NCBI GenBank assembly: GCA_964016885.1
Contig: OZ024740.1
Span: forward strand, 8,452,450 to 8,516,449
DNA from: Eledone cirrhosa
Taxonomy: Eukaryota; Mollusca; Cephalopoda; Octopoda; Eledonidae
Reading direction: 5' to 3'
DNA length: 64,000 nt
The translations under genes and the position numbers were made by a program. Positions 39,161 to 50,340 of this stretch are shown here, one piece after another. The stretch's first letter is position 1; each line of letters begins with the position of its first letter. The notes under the pieces are model-generated. The model was not told the origin of the DNA. It did no database searches and worked only from the letters and a program-made list of their open reading frames with translations.

Positions 39161-42100
39161 TCGATTGGTATATCAGTTCCGATTGGTATGTCAGTTTCGA
39201 TTGGTATGTCAGTTTCGATTGGTATATCAGTTTCGATTGGTATGTAAGTTTCGATTGGTATGTCAATTTCAATTGGTATATCAGTTTCTATTGGTATGTC
39301 AGTTTCGAGTGGTATGACAGTTTCTATTGGTATATAAGTTTCGATTGATATATCAGTTTCGAATAGTATGTTAGTTTCTACTGGTATGTCAGTTTCGATT
39401 AGTATATCAGTTTCTATTGGTATGTCAGTTTCGATTGGTATATCAGTTTCGATTTGTATATCAGTTCCTATTGCTATATCAATTTCTATTGGTATGTCAG
39501 TTTCAATTGGTATGTAAGTTTCGATTGATGTATCAGTTTCGATTGGTATGTCAGTTTCGATTGGTATATCAGTTTCGATTGGTATGTCAATTTCAATTAG
39601 TATATCAGTTTCTATTGGTATATCAGTTTCGATTTGTATATCAGTTTCTATAGGTATGTCAATTTCTATTGGTATATCTGTTTCTATTGCTATATCAGTT
39701 TCGATTGATATATCAGTTTCGATTAGTATGTCCGTTTCTACTGGTATGCCAGTTTCGATTAGTATATCAGTTTCTATTGGTATATCAGTTTCGATTAGTA
39801 TGTCAGTTTCTATTGGTATGTTAGTTTCGATTAGTATATCAGTTTCTATTGGTATGTCAGTTTCGATCGGTATGTCAGTTTCTATTGGTATGTCAGTTTC
39901 GATCGGTATGTCAGTTTCGATTGGTATATCAGTTTCTATTGGTATGTCAGTTTCGATTGGTATATCAGTTTCGATTGGTATGTCAATTTCAATTAGTATA
40001 TCAGTTTCTATTGGTATATCAGTTTCGATTTGTATATCAGTTTCTATAGGTATGTCAATTTCTATTGGTATATCTGTTTCTATTGCTATATCAGTTTCGA
40101 TTGATATATCAGTTTCGATTAGTATGTCAGTTTCTACTGGTATGTCAGTTTCGATTAGTATATCAGTTTCTATTGGTATGTCATTTTCTATTGGTATATC
40201 AGTTTCGATTGGTATATCAGTTTCGATTAGTATGTCAGTTTCTATTGGTATGTAAGTTTCGATTAGTATATCAGTTTCTATTGGTATGTCAGTTTCGATC
40301 GGTATGTCAGTTTCGATTGGTATATCAGTTTCTATTGGTATGTCAGTTTTGATTGGTATATCAGTTTCGATTGGTATGTCAGTTTCGATTGGTATATCAG
40401 TTCCGATTGGTATGTCAGTTTCGATTGGTATGTCAGTTTCGATTGGTATATCAGTTTCGATTTGTATATCAGTTCCGATTGGTATGTCAGTTTCGATTGG
40501 TATGTCAGTTTCGATTGGTATATCAGTTTCGATTGGTATGTCAGTTTCGATTGGTATGTCAATTTCGATTGGTATATCAGTTTCTATAGGTATGTCAGTT
40601 TCGATTGTTATGTCAGGTTCTATTGGTATATCAGTTTCGATTGGTATATCAGCTTCGATTAGTATATCAATTTCTATTGGTATGCCAGTTTCGATTAGTA
40701 TATTAGTTTCTATTGGTATGTCAGTTTCTATTGGTATATCAGCTTCGATTGGTATATCAGTTTCGATTAGTATGTCAGTTTCTAATGGTATGTCAGTTTC
40801 GATTAGTATATCAGTTTATATTGCTATATCAGTTTCGATTGGTATGTCAGTTTCTATTGTTATATCAGTTTCTATTGGTATGTCAGTTTCGATAGGTATG
40901 TCAGTTTCTATTGGTATGTCAGTTTCGATTGGTATATCAGTTTCGATTGGTATGTCAGTTGCTATTTTTTATATCAGTTTCTATTTGTATGTCAGTTAGG
41001 ATAGGTATGTCAGTTTCTATTGGTATATCAGTTTCGATTGGTATGTCAGTTTCTATTGGTATGTCAGTTTCTATTGGTATATCAGTTTCGATTGGTATAT
41101 CAGTTTCGATTGGTATGTCAGTTTCGATTGGTATATCAGTGTCGATTGGTATGTCAATTTCTATTAGTATGTCAGTTTCTATTAGTATATCAGTTTCGAT
41201 TGGTATGTCAGTTTCAATTAGTATCTCAGTTTCTATAGGTATGTCAGTTTCTATTGTTATATCAGTTTCGATTGGTATATCTGTTTCGATGGTATGTCAG
41301 TTTCGATTGGTATATCAGTTTCTATTGGTATATCAGTTTCGATTAATATATCAGTTTCTATTGGTATGTCAGTTTCGATTGGTATGTCAGTTTCTATTGT
41401 TATGTCAGTTTCGATTGGTATATAAGTTTAGATTATTATGTCAGTTTCAATTGGTATATCAGTTTCGATTGGTATATTAGTTTCGATTAGTATATCAGTT
41501 TCTATAGCTATGTTAGTTTCTATTGGTATATCAGTTTTGACTGGTATATCAGTTTCGATTAGTATGTCAGTTTCTATTGTTATGTCAGTTTCGATTTGTA
41601 TATCAGTTCCGAATGGTATGTCAGTCTCGATTGGTATGTCAGTTTCGATTGGTATATCAGTTTCGATTGGTATATCAGTTTCGATTGGTATAGCAGTTTC
41701 GATTGGTATCTCAGTTTCTATTGTTATATCAGTTTCTATTGGTATGTCAGTTTCGATAGGTATGTCAGTTTCTATTGGTATATCAGTTTCGATTGGTATG
41801 TAATTTCTATTGGTATGTCAGTTTCGATTGGTATATCAGTTTCGATTGGTATGTCAGTTTCTATTGTTATATCAGTTTCTATTTGTATGTCAATTAGGAT
41901 AGGTATGTCAGTTTCTATTGGTATATCAGTTTCAATTGGTATGTCAGTTTCTATTGGTATGTCAGTTTTGATTGGTATATCAGTTTCGATTGGTATGTCA
42001 GTTTCGATTGGTAAGTCAGTTTCGATTGGTATATCAGTTCCGATTGGTATGTCACATTCGATTGGTATGTCAGTTTCGATTGGTATATCAGTTTCGATTG

Positions 42101-44781
42101 GTATGTAAGTTTCGATTGGTATGTCAATTTCAATTGGTATATCAGTTTCTATTGGTATGTCAGTTTCGAGTGGTATGACAGTTTCTATTGGTATATAAGT
42201 TTCGATTGATATATCAGTTTCGAATAGTATGTCAGTTTCTACTGGTATGTCAGTTTCGATTAGTATATCAGTTTCTATTGGTATGTCAGTTTCGATTGGT
42301 ATATCAGTTTCGATTTGTATATCAGTTCCTATTGCTATATCAATTTCTATTGGTATGTCAGTTTCAATTGGTATGTAAGTTTCGATTGATGTATCAGTTT
42401 CGATTGGTATATCAGTTTCGATTGGTATGTCAATTTCAATTAGTATATCAGTTTCTATTGGTATATCAGTTTCGATTTGTATATCAGTTTCTATAGGTAT
42501 GTCAATTTCTATTGGTATATCAGTTTCTATTGGTATGTCAGTTTCGAGTGGTATGTCAGTTTCTATTGGTTTATAAGTTTCGATTGATATATCAGTTTCG
42601 ATTAGTATGTCAGTTTCTACTGGTATGTCAGTTTCGATTAGTATATCAGTTTCTAATGGTATGTCAGTTTCTATTGGTATATCAGATTCGATTGGTATAT
42701 CACTTTCGATTAGTATGTCAGTTTCTATTGGTATGTCAGTTTTGATTGGTATATCAGTTTCAATTGGTATATCAGTTTCGATTGGTATGTCAGTTTCTAT
42801 TGGTATATCACTTTCTATTGGTATGTCAGTTTTGATTGGTATATCAGTTTCGATTGGTATGTCAATTTCGATTGGTATGTCAGTTTCGATTGGTATATCA
42901 GTTCCGATTGGTATGTCAGTTTCGATTGGTACTTCAGTTTCGATTGGTATATCAGTTTCGATTGGTATGTCAGTTTCAATTGGTATGTAAGTTTCGATTA
43001 GTATATCAGTTTCGATTCATATGTCAATTTCGATTGGTATATCAGTTTCGATTGGTATGTCAATTTCAATCAGTATGTCAGTTTCTATTGGTATATCAGT
43101 TTCAATTGGTATGTCAGTTTCGATTAGTATATCAGTTTCTATAGGTATGTCAGTTTCTATTGTTATATCAGTTTCGATTGGTATATCTGTTTCGATGGTA
43201 TGTCAGTTTCGATTGGTATATCAGTTTCTATTGGTATATCCGTTCAATTAATATATCAGTTTCGATTAGTATATCAGTTTCTATTGGTATGTCAGTTTCG
43301 ATTGGTATGTCAGTTTCTATTGGTATGTCAGTTTCGATTGGTATCTCAGTTTCTATTTGTATGTCAATTTCGATTGGTATATAAGTTTAGATTAGTAGGT
43401 CAGTTTCTATTGGTATATCAGTTTCGACTGGTATATCAGTTTCGATTAGAAAGTCAGTTTCGATTGTTATGTCAGTTTCGATTTGTATATCAGTTCCGAT
43501 TGGTATGTCAGTTTCGATTGGTATGTCAGTTTCGATTGGTATATCAGTTTCGATTAGTATGTCAGTTTTGATTGGTATGTCAATTTCGATTGGTATATCA
43601 GTTTCTATAGGTATGTCAGTTTCGATTGTTATGTCAGGTTCTATTGGTATATCAGTTTCGATTGGTATATCAGCTTCGATTAGTATATCAATTTCTATTG
43701 GTATGTCAGTTTCGATTAGTATATCAGTTTCTATTGGTACGTCAGTTTCTATTGGTATATCAGCTTCGATTGGTATATCAGTTTCGATTAGTATGTCAGT
43801 TTCTAATGGTATGTCAGTTTCGATTAGTATATCAGTTTATATTGGTATATCAGTTCCTATTGGTATGTCAGTTTCGATAGGTATGTCAGTTTCTATTGGT
43901 ATGTCAGTTTCGATTGGTATATCAGTTTCGATTGGTATGTCAATTTCTATTGTTATATCAGTTTCTATTTGTATGTCAGTTAGGATAGGTATGTCAGTTT
44001 CTATTGGTATATCAGTTTCGATTGGTATGTCAGTTTCTATTGGTATGTCAGTTTCTATTGGTATATCACTTTCAATTGGTATGTCAGTTCCGATTGGTAT
44101 GTCAGTTTCGATTGGTATGTCAGTCTCGATTGGTATGTTAGTCCTCGAATGTTATGTCAGTTTCTATTGGTATATAAGTTTTGATTGGTATGACAATTTC
44201 AATTAGTATATCAGTTTCTATTGGGATATCAGTTTCGAATGATATGTCAGTTTTCGATTTGTATATCAGTTTATATTGGTATATCAGTTTCGATTGGTAT
44301 GTCAGTCTCTATTGTTATATCAGTTTCTATTGGTATGTCAGTTTCTATTGGTATATCAGTTTCGATCGGTATATCAGTTTCGATGGTATGTTAGTTTCTA
44401 TTGGTATATCAGTTTCGATTGAAATATCAGTTTCTATTGGTATATCAGTTTCGATCTGTATATCAGTTTTGATGGTATGTTAGTTTCTATTGGTATATCA
44501 GTTTCAAGTGAAATATCAGTTTCTATTGGTATATCAATTTCGATTGGTATATTTGTTTCAATTAGTATATTAGTTTCTATAGGTATGTCATTTTCTATTG
44601 GTATATCAGTTTCGACTGGTATATCAGTTTCGACTAGAATGTCAGTTTCGATTGTTATGTCAGTTTCTATTGATATATCAGTTTTGATTGGTATACCAGT
44701 CTCGAATGTTATATCAGTTTCTATTAGTATATCAGTTTCGATTGGTATTTCAGTTTCTATTGGTATATCAGTTTCATATGG

Positions 44782-46110
44782 TTTGTTCCAGGGAAAGGCA
44801 CCACTGATGCGCTCTTCCTTGTGAGGCAATTACAGGAAAAGTACCTAGCTAAAAGTAAGCCACTCTACTTGGCATTTGTCGACCTTGAGAAAGCCTTTGA
44901 CAGAGTTCCACGTGCAGTAATCTGGTGGGCTCTTAGAAAACTAGGAGTAGATGAATGGCTTGTGAAAGCGGTACAAGCCATGTATAGGGGAGCAGTCAGC
45001 AAAGTTAGGATTGGCAATGAGTATAGCGAGGAATTTAGCGTACAGGTTGGGGTCCACCAGGGCTCTGTTCTTAGCCCTCTCCTGTTCATCATAGTCCTGC
45101 AGGCAATAACGGAGGAGTTTAAGACCGGATGCCCATGGGAACTCCTGTATGCTGATGACCTCGCACTCATAGCTGAATCTATGGTAGAACTAGAGAATAA
45201 ATTCCAAACCTGGAAGCAGGGACTAGAGAGAAAGGGCCTCAAAGTCAACATGACAAAGACTAAGGTCCTTATAAGTAGACGAGAAAACAGAACCCAGATC
45301 ACCTCAGGGAAATGGCCTTGCTCAGTATGTAGGAAAGGTGTAGGTAGGAACTCCATTCTTTGCCCCAAATGCAAACAATGGGTACACAAGAGATGTAGCG
45401 GGATCTCAGGAAGCTTAATTAAGAATGTAGGATTCACATGCAGCAGCTGTGCTGAAACAGCAAGCAAACAGCCACAGGAAACAAGTACCACCAATCTCTG
45501 GGAGGGCCCTGTAGAAACAGTAGACAGCTTCTGCTACCTAGGTGACCGAATTAGCAACGGAGGTGGGTGCTCAGAAAGTACAATAACTAGGGTAAGAACG
45601 GGATGGAAGAAGTTTAGGGAACTACTACCACTGCTAGCTGCAAAAGGCTTCTCCCTCAGAATGAAAGGCAGACTGTATGATGCGTGTATCCGAACAGCGA
45701 TGTTGCATGGTAGTGAGACCTGGGCGCTGAAGGTGGAAGACTTACGTAGATTAGAGAGAAACGAAGCCTGCATGCTCCGATGGATGTGTAACAGTAATAT
45801 ACGTGAACGACAAAGCATAAATGAATTGAGAGAGAGACTGAGCATAAGAGGAATCAAATGCTGCGTGCAGGAGAGGCGGTTACGCTGGTATGGACATGTG
45901 ATGCGTATGAAGGATGACAGCTGCATAAAAAGGTGCAGAGCACTAGAAGTTGATGGAAACCGCGGAGTGGGGAGACCCAAGATGACTTGGGATGAGGTGA
46001 TAAAAGCCGACCTTACCCAACTACACCTCTCAAAGTCAATGACACACGACCGTGACTTCTGGCGTCACGCAGTAATACAGGGTACCCGACCTCCCATGGG
46101 TACATGCTGA
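44782..46110 (+). CDS. Reverse transcriptase ORF of the LINE, 5'-truncated
   Basis: RNA-directed DNA polymerase of a non-LTR retrotransposon; it copies element RNA at a nicked target. The frame is open from the LINE edge (FVPGKGTTDA) to TGA at 46108. The GTG at 44821 is not a genuine start. Numbered from that GTG (429 residues): motif A FVDLEKAFD at 19-27 with catalytic Asp 21; motif B HQGSVLSPLLF at 79-89; motif C YADD at 110-113; motif D GLKVNMTKTKVL at 139-150. Then comes a Cys4-His-Cys3 finger (C167, C170, C181, C184, H189, C192, C207, C210, with W187) that fits a PHD pattern. A C-terminal region follows with YLGDRIS (239-245), GSETW (297-301), RRLRWYGHVMRM (352-363) and GRPKMTWDEV (384-393). 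The endonuclease and N-terminal RT parts are missing, so the copy cannot move by itself. No stops or frameshifts are seen, which suggests a young insertion. Confidence 0.93.
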   Translation, partial: FVPGKGTTDALFLVRQLQEKYLAKSKPLYLAFVDLEKAFDRVPRAVIWWALRKLGVDEWLVKAVQAMYRGAVSKVRIGNEYSEEFSVQVGVHQGSVLSPLLFIIVLQAITEEFKTGCPWELLYADDLALIAESMVELENKFQTWKQGLERKGLKVNMTKTKVLISRRENRTQITSGKWPCSVCRKGVGRNSILCPKCKQWVHKRCSGISGSLIKNVGFTCSSCAETASKQPQETSTTNLWEGPVETVDSFCYLGDRISNGGGCSESTITRVRTGWKKFRELLPLLAAKGFSLRMKGRLYDACIRTAMLHGSETWALKVEDLRRLERNEACMLRWMCNSNIRERQSINELRERLSIRGIKCCVQERRLRWYGHVMRMKDDSCIKRCRALEVDGNRGVGRPKMTWDEVIKADLTQLHLSKSMTHDRDFWRHAVIQGTRPPMGTC

Positions 46111-46416
46111 AGCATATAAACAATATGCCCCCCCCCCCCCCACCGCAAGGTGGTCGTGGAGGTGCCACGGCAAAAAAGCACCCAGCCCACACTGTAAAGT
46201 GGACGTGTAGGCGCCACGAAAAAGCACCCAGCACTCACTGTAAATGAGGTTGGTGTTAGGAAGGGCATCCAGCTGTAGAAATCAAGCCAGATCAGTTCCT
46301 GTATGAGCAAGGCATGGTCAGCCGACCAGACACTGCCCACAACAGGACAACCCGTCTAACCCATGCTAGCGTGGAAGAACGGACGTAAAACGGTGATGAT
46401 GATGATGATGATGATG
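46111..46416 (+). other. LINE 3' untranslated tail shared with the SINEs
   Basis: After the stop codon come a run of 14 C (46128-46141) and a block duplicated in tandem (about 46151-46199 and 46200-46247, each with GCACCCAGC). Next are the GTTAGGAAGGGCATCCAGCT segment, a hairpin CCATG-CTAG-CGTGG (46361-46374), ACGGACGTAAAAC and a GAT run. The SINEs carry one copy of the duplicated block, the same middle segment, and a hairpin in the same place. Such tails are where the LINE enzyme binds its RNA; that role is inferred here by family resemblance. Confidence 0.8.
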
Positions 46417-46653
46417 TCAGTTTCTATTGGTATATCAGTTTCTATTGGTATATCAGTTTCCTTTGGTATGTCAGATTCGATTGGTATGTCAGTTCCGATT
46501 GGTATGTCAGTTTCGATTGGTATATAAGTTTCTATTGGTATATCAGTTTCCATTGGTATGTCAGATTCGATTGGTATGTCAGTTTCTATTGGTATATCTG
46601 TTTCGATTGAAAGGTCAGTTTCTATTGGTATGTCAGTTTTTATTAGTATATCA
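46417..46653 (+). repeat. Satellite between LINE and SINE copy 3
   Basis: About 13 units, including the marker units CAGTTTCCTTTGGTATG and CAGATTCGATTGG that precede the SINE in every block. It aligns with 53462-53698 at an offset of 7045 bp. Confidence 0.85.
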
Positions 46654-46977
46654 GGAGGCACATGGATTAGTGGTTAGAGCATTGGCCTTGCAATCGAAAG
46701 GTTGTGAGTTCAATTCTCATACCGGGTGATGTGTTGTTTCCTTGAGAAAAAGACACTTTATTTCACATTGCTCCAGTTTACTCAGCTGTAGAAATGAGAT
46801 GATAGGGACTGGTGTCCTTATAATTCCACTGCAAAGTGCTCGTGGAGGTGCCACGGCAAAAAAGCACCCAGCACTCAATTTAAAAGAGGTTGGTGTTAGG
46901 AAGGGCATCCAGCTGTAGAAATCAAGCCAGAATCAGTTCTCGTCCCACCCTTGCAAGCAGGGAAAAGCGGACGTAAA

Positions 46978-47013
<36 letters not shown>

Positions 47014-47019
47014 GTGATG
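46654..47019 (+). mobile_element. tRNA-derived SINE, copy 3
   Basis: Same element and same flanks as the SINE at 31562. It differs at a few sites: A box TGGATTAGTGG, CTCAATTTAAAAG in the tail block, and CTCGTCCC in place of CTCGCCCC. The ATG run is longer and is interrupted by GTG near its end. Several of these changes are shared with the copy at 53699, which groups copies 3 and 4. Confidence 0.9.
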
Positions 47020-48112
47020 TCTGTTTCTATTGGTATATTAGTTTTTATTGGTATATCAGTTTCGATTGGGATGTCAGTTTCGATTGGTATGTCAGTTTCG
47101 ATTGGTATATCAGTTTAGATTGTTATGTCAGTTTCGATTGCTATATCAGTTTCAAATGGTATGTCAATCTCGATCGGTATGTCAGTTTCGATTGGTATAT
47201 CACTTTCTATTGGTATGTCGGTTTCTATTGGTATATCAGTTTTGATTGTTATATCAGTTTCGATTGGTATATCAGTTTCTATTAGTATGTCAGTTTCTAT
47301 TGGTATATCAGTTCCTATTGGTATATCAGTTTCGACTGGTATGTCAGTTTCGATTGGTATGTTAGTCCTTGATTTGTATGTCAGTTTCTATTGGTATATC
47401 AGTTTTGATTGGTATATCAGTTTCAATTTGTTTGTCAGTTTCTATTTGTATATCAGTTTCTATTGGTATGTCAGTTTCGATTGGTATGTCAGTTTCTATT
47501 TGTATATCAGTTTTGATTGGTATATCAGTTTCTATTGGTATATCACTTTTGATTGGTATATCAGTTTTAATTTGTTTGTCAGTTTCGATTGGTATGTCAG
47601 TTTCTATTGGTATATCAGTTTCGATTGGTATGTCAGTTTCTATTGGTATGTCAGTTTCGATTATTATATCATTTACTAATGGTATGTCAGTTTCAATTAG
47701 TATGTCAGTTTCTATTGGTATATCAGTTTCGATTAGTATATTAGTATTCTATTGGTATGTCAGTTTCTATTGGTATATCAGTTTCGATTGGTATGTCTGT
47801 TGCGATTGGTATGTCAGTTTCGATTGGTATATTAGTTCCGATTGGTATGTCAGTTTCCATTGGTATGTCAGTTTCGATTGGTATATCAGTTTCCATTGGT
47901 ATGTCAGTTTCGTTTGGTATGTCAATTTCGATTGGTATATCAGTTTAGATTAGTATGTCAGTTTCTATTGGTATATCAGTTGCGATTGGTATATTAGTTT
48001 CTATTGGTATGTCAGTTTGAATTAGTATATCAGTTTCTATTGGTATGTTAGTTTCGATTGTTATGTTAGTCCTCGAATTGTATGTCAATTTCAATTAGTA
48101 TGTCAGTTTCGA

Positions 48113-48190
48113 TTGGTATGTCAGTTTCGATTAGTATATCAGTTTCTATTGGTATGTCAGTTTCGATTGGTATGTCAGTTTCTATTAATA
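48113..48190 (+). repeat. 54-bp VNTR segment, copy in D I
   Basis: A three-unit (54-bp) string is present here one time more than in the shortest copy, near 56917. The homologous strings at 55137 and 58553 have two extra and one extra, respectively. Confidence 0.65.
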
Positions 48191-48876
48191 TATCAGTTTC
48201 GATTGGTATATCAGTTTCGATTGGTATATCAGTTTCGATTGGTATGTCAGTTGTTATTGGTATATCAATTTCGATTGGTATGTCAGTTTCGATTGGTATG
48301 TCAGTTTCGATTGGAATATCAGTTCCGATTGGTGTGTCAGTTTCGATTGGTAAGTCAGTTTCAAATTGTATATCAGTTTCGATTGGTATTTCAGTTTCGA
48401 TTGGTATGTCAATTTCGATAGGTATATCAGTTTAGATTAGTATATCAGTTTCTATTGGTATGTCAATTTCAATTAGTATATCAGTTTCTATTGGTATGTC
48501 AGTTTCCATTGGTATATCAGTTTCAATTGGTATGTCAATTTAAATTAGTATATCAGTTTCTATTGGTATATCAGTTTCGATTGGTATGTCAGTTTTGATT
48601 TGTATATCAGTTTCTATAGATATGTCAGTTTCTATTGGTATATCATTTTCGATTGGTATATCAGTTTCGATTGTATGTCAGTTTCGATTGGTATGTCAGT
48701 TTCTATTGGTATATCAGTTTCGATTGATATATCAGTTTTGATTGGTATGTCAGTTTCTACTGGTATGTCAGTTTCGATTAGTATATCACTTTCTATCGGT
48801 ATGTCAGTTTCAATTGGTATGTCAGTTTCTATTGGTATATCAGTTTCGATTGGTATATCAGTTTCGATTAATATAT

Positions 48877-48943
48877 CCCCCGTCCAAACCCATGCAAGCG
48901 TAGAACACGGACGTTAAACGTTGATGATGATGATGATGATGAT
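48877..48943 (+). mobile_element. Truncated SINE/LINE 3' tail, copy 1
   Basis: A 67-bp insert in satellite: CCCCCGTCC, then a hairpin region (48890-48903), ACACGGACGTTAAACG and a GAT run. It is the extreme 3' end of an element from the same superfamily as the LINE and SINEs, so it is probably a severely 5'-truncated insertion. In this copy the right arm reads CGTAG, which weakens the stem; the other three copies read CGTGG. The exact parent element is unknown. Confidence 0.8.
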
Positions 48944-50340
48944 ATCAATTTCTATTGGTTTGTCAGTTTCGATTAGAATATCAGATTCGATTGGTATATT
49001 CGTTTCGATTGGTATGTCAATTTCAATTAGTATATCAGTTTCTATTGGTATGTCAGTTTCTATTGTTATATCAGTTTCGATAGGTATATCAGTTTCGATT
49101 GGTATGTAAGTTTCGATTGGTATGTCAGTTTAGATTGGTATGTCAGTTTCGATTGGTATATCAGTTTCTATTGTTATGTCAGTTTCTATTAGTATGTCAG
49201 TTTCGATTGGTATATCAGTTTCTATTGGTATATCACTTTTGATTGGTATATCAGTTTCAATTTGTTTGTCAGTTTCGATTGGTATGTCAGTTTCTATTGG
49301 TATATCAGTTTCGATTGGTATGTCAGTTTCTAATGGTATGTCAGTTTCGATTATTATATCATTTACTATTGGTATGTCAGTTTCAATTAGTATGTCAGTT
49401 TCTATTGGTATATCAGTTTCGATTGGTATATCAGTTTCGATTAGTATTTCAGTTTCGATTAGTATATTAGTATTCTATTGGTATGTCAGTTTCTATTGGT
49501 ATATCAGTTTCGATTGGTATATCAGTTTCGATTAGTATGTCAGTTTCTATTGGTATGTTAGTTTCGATTACTACATCAGTTTCTATTGGTTTGTCAATTT
49601 CAATCGGTATGTCAGTTTCTATTGATATATCATTTTCGATTGGTATATCAGTTTCGATTGGTATATCAGCTTCGATTGGTATGTCAGTTTCTATTGGTAT
49701 ATCACTTTCTATTGGTATGTCAGTTTTGATTGGTATATCAGTTTCGATTGGTATGTCAGTTTCGATTGGTATGTCAGTTTCGATTGGTATATCAGTTCCG
49801 ATTGGTATGTCAGTTTCGATTGGTATTTCAGTTTCGATTGGTATATCAGTTTCTATTGGTATGTCAGTTTCGATTGGTATGTCAATTTCGATTGGTATAT
49901 CAGTTTCTATTGGTATGTCAGTTTCGAGTGGTATGTCAGTTTCTATTGGTTTATAAGTTTCGATTGATATATCAGTTTCGATTAGTATGTCAGTTTCTAC
50001 TGGTATGTCAGTTTCGATTAGTATATCAGTTTCTAATGGTATGTCAGTTTCTATTGGTATATCAGATTCGATTGGTATATCACTTTCGATTAGTATGTCA
50101 GTTTCTATTGGTATGTCAGTTTTGATTGGTATATCAGTTTCAATTGGTATATCAGTTTCTATTGGTATGTCAGTTTTGATTGGTATATCAGTTTCGATTG
50201 GTATGTCAATTTCGATTGGTATGTCAGTTTCGATTGGTATATCAGTTCCGATTGGTATGTCAGTTTCGATTGGTACTTCAGTTTCGATTGGTATATCAGT
50301 TTCGATTGGTATGTCAGTTTCAATTGGTATGTAAGTTTCG

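Larger units (their letters stand above)
36336..42500 (+). repeat. Family C higher-order block, copy II
   Basis: It repeats copy I including the SINE, but is longer. Relative to copy I it has gained a 126-bp (7-unit) stretch near 38.1 kb, a 450-bp tandem duplication, and a further group near 39.8-40.1 kb. Around 40970 lies an irregular unit with a six-T run (GCTATTTTTTATATC). The right limit is approximate. Confidence 0.75.
44777..46416 (+). mobile_element. 5'-truncated non-LTR retrotransposon (LINE)
   Basis: It begins abruptly after CAGTTTCA of the satellite, inside the reverse transcriptase domain. It runs through an open frame and a 3' untranslated tail to a GAT repeat ending at 46416. 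Satellite resumes with TCAGTTTC. The 5' truncation and simple-repeat 3' end are typical of target-primed insertion. The 3' tail matches that of the SINEs in this window, making this element a member of the likely mobilising family. The sequence before the catalytic Asp motif (PGKGTTDA at the left edge) and the trinucleotide tail recall RTE-like elements; clade assignment is tentative. The equivalent site in D copy II (53254/53462) has no LINE. Confidence 0.93.
42501..49560 (+). repeat. Family D higher-order block, copy I
   Basis: About 7 kb of satellite that repeats in 49.7-56.6 kb at offsets of 7024-7380 bp. It includes the retrotransposon, SINE copy 3 and tail copy 1. The 1097-bp segment that is doubled in copy II is single here (from 42997). 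Limits are approximate. Confidence 0.75.

Noticed and set aside
44434..44829. Fusion of satellite-coded residues with the LINE frame
   Set aside because: The frame that crosses the junction on either strand is not the RT frame, or starts in satellite by chance; the RT frame begins only at the LINE edge.
44865..45494. Minus-strand 209-codon frame opposite the reverse transcriptase (also 45534-45980 and 46013-46340)
   Set aside because: Shadows of the RT frame or of the LINE tail; the + strand has clear RT motifs and the minus translations show no recognisable domain.
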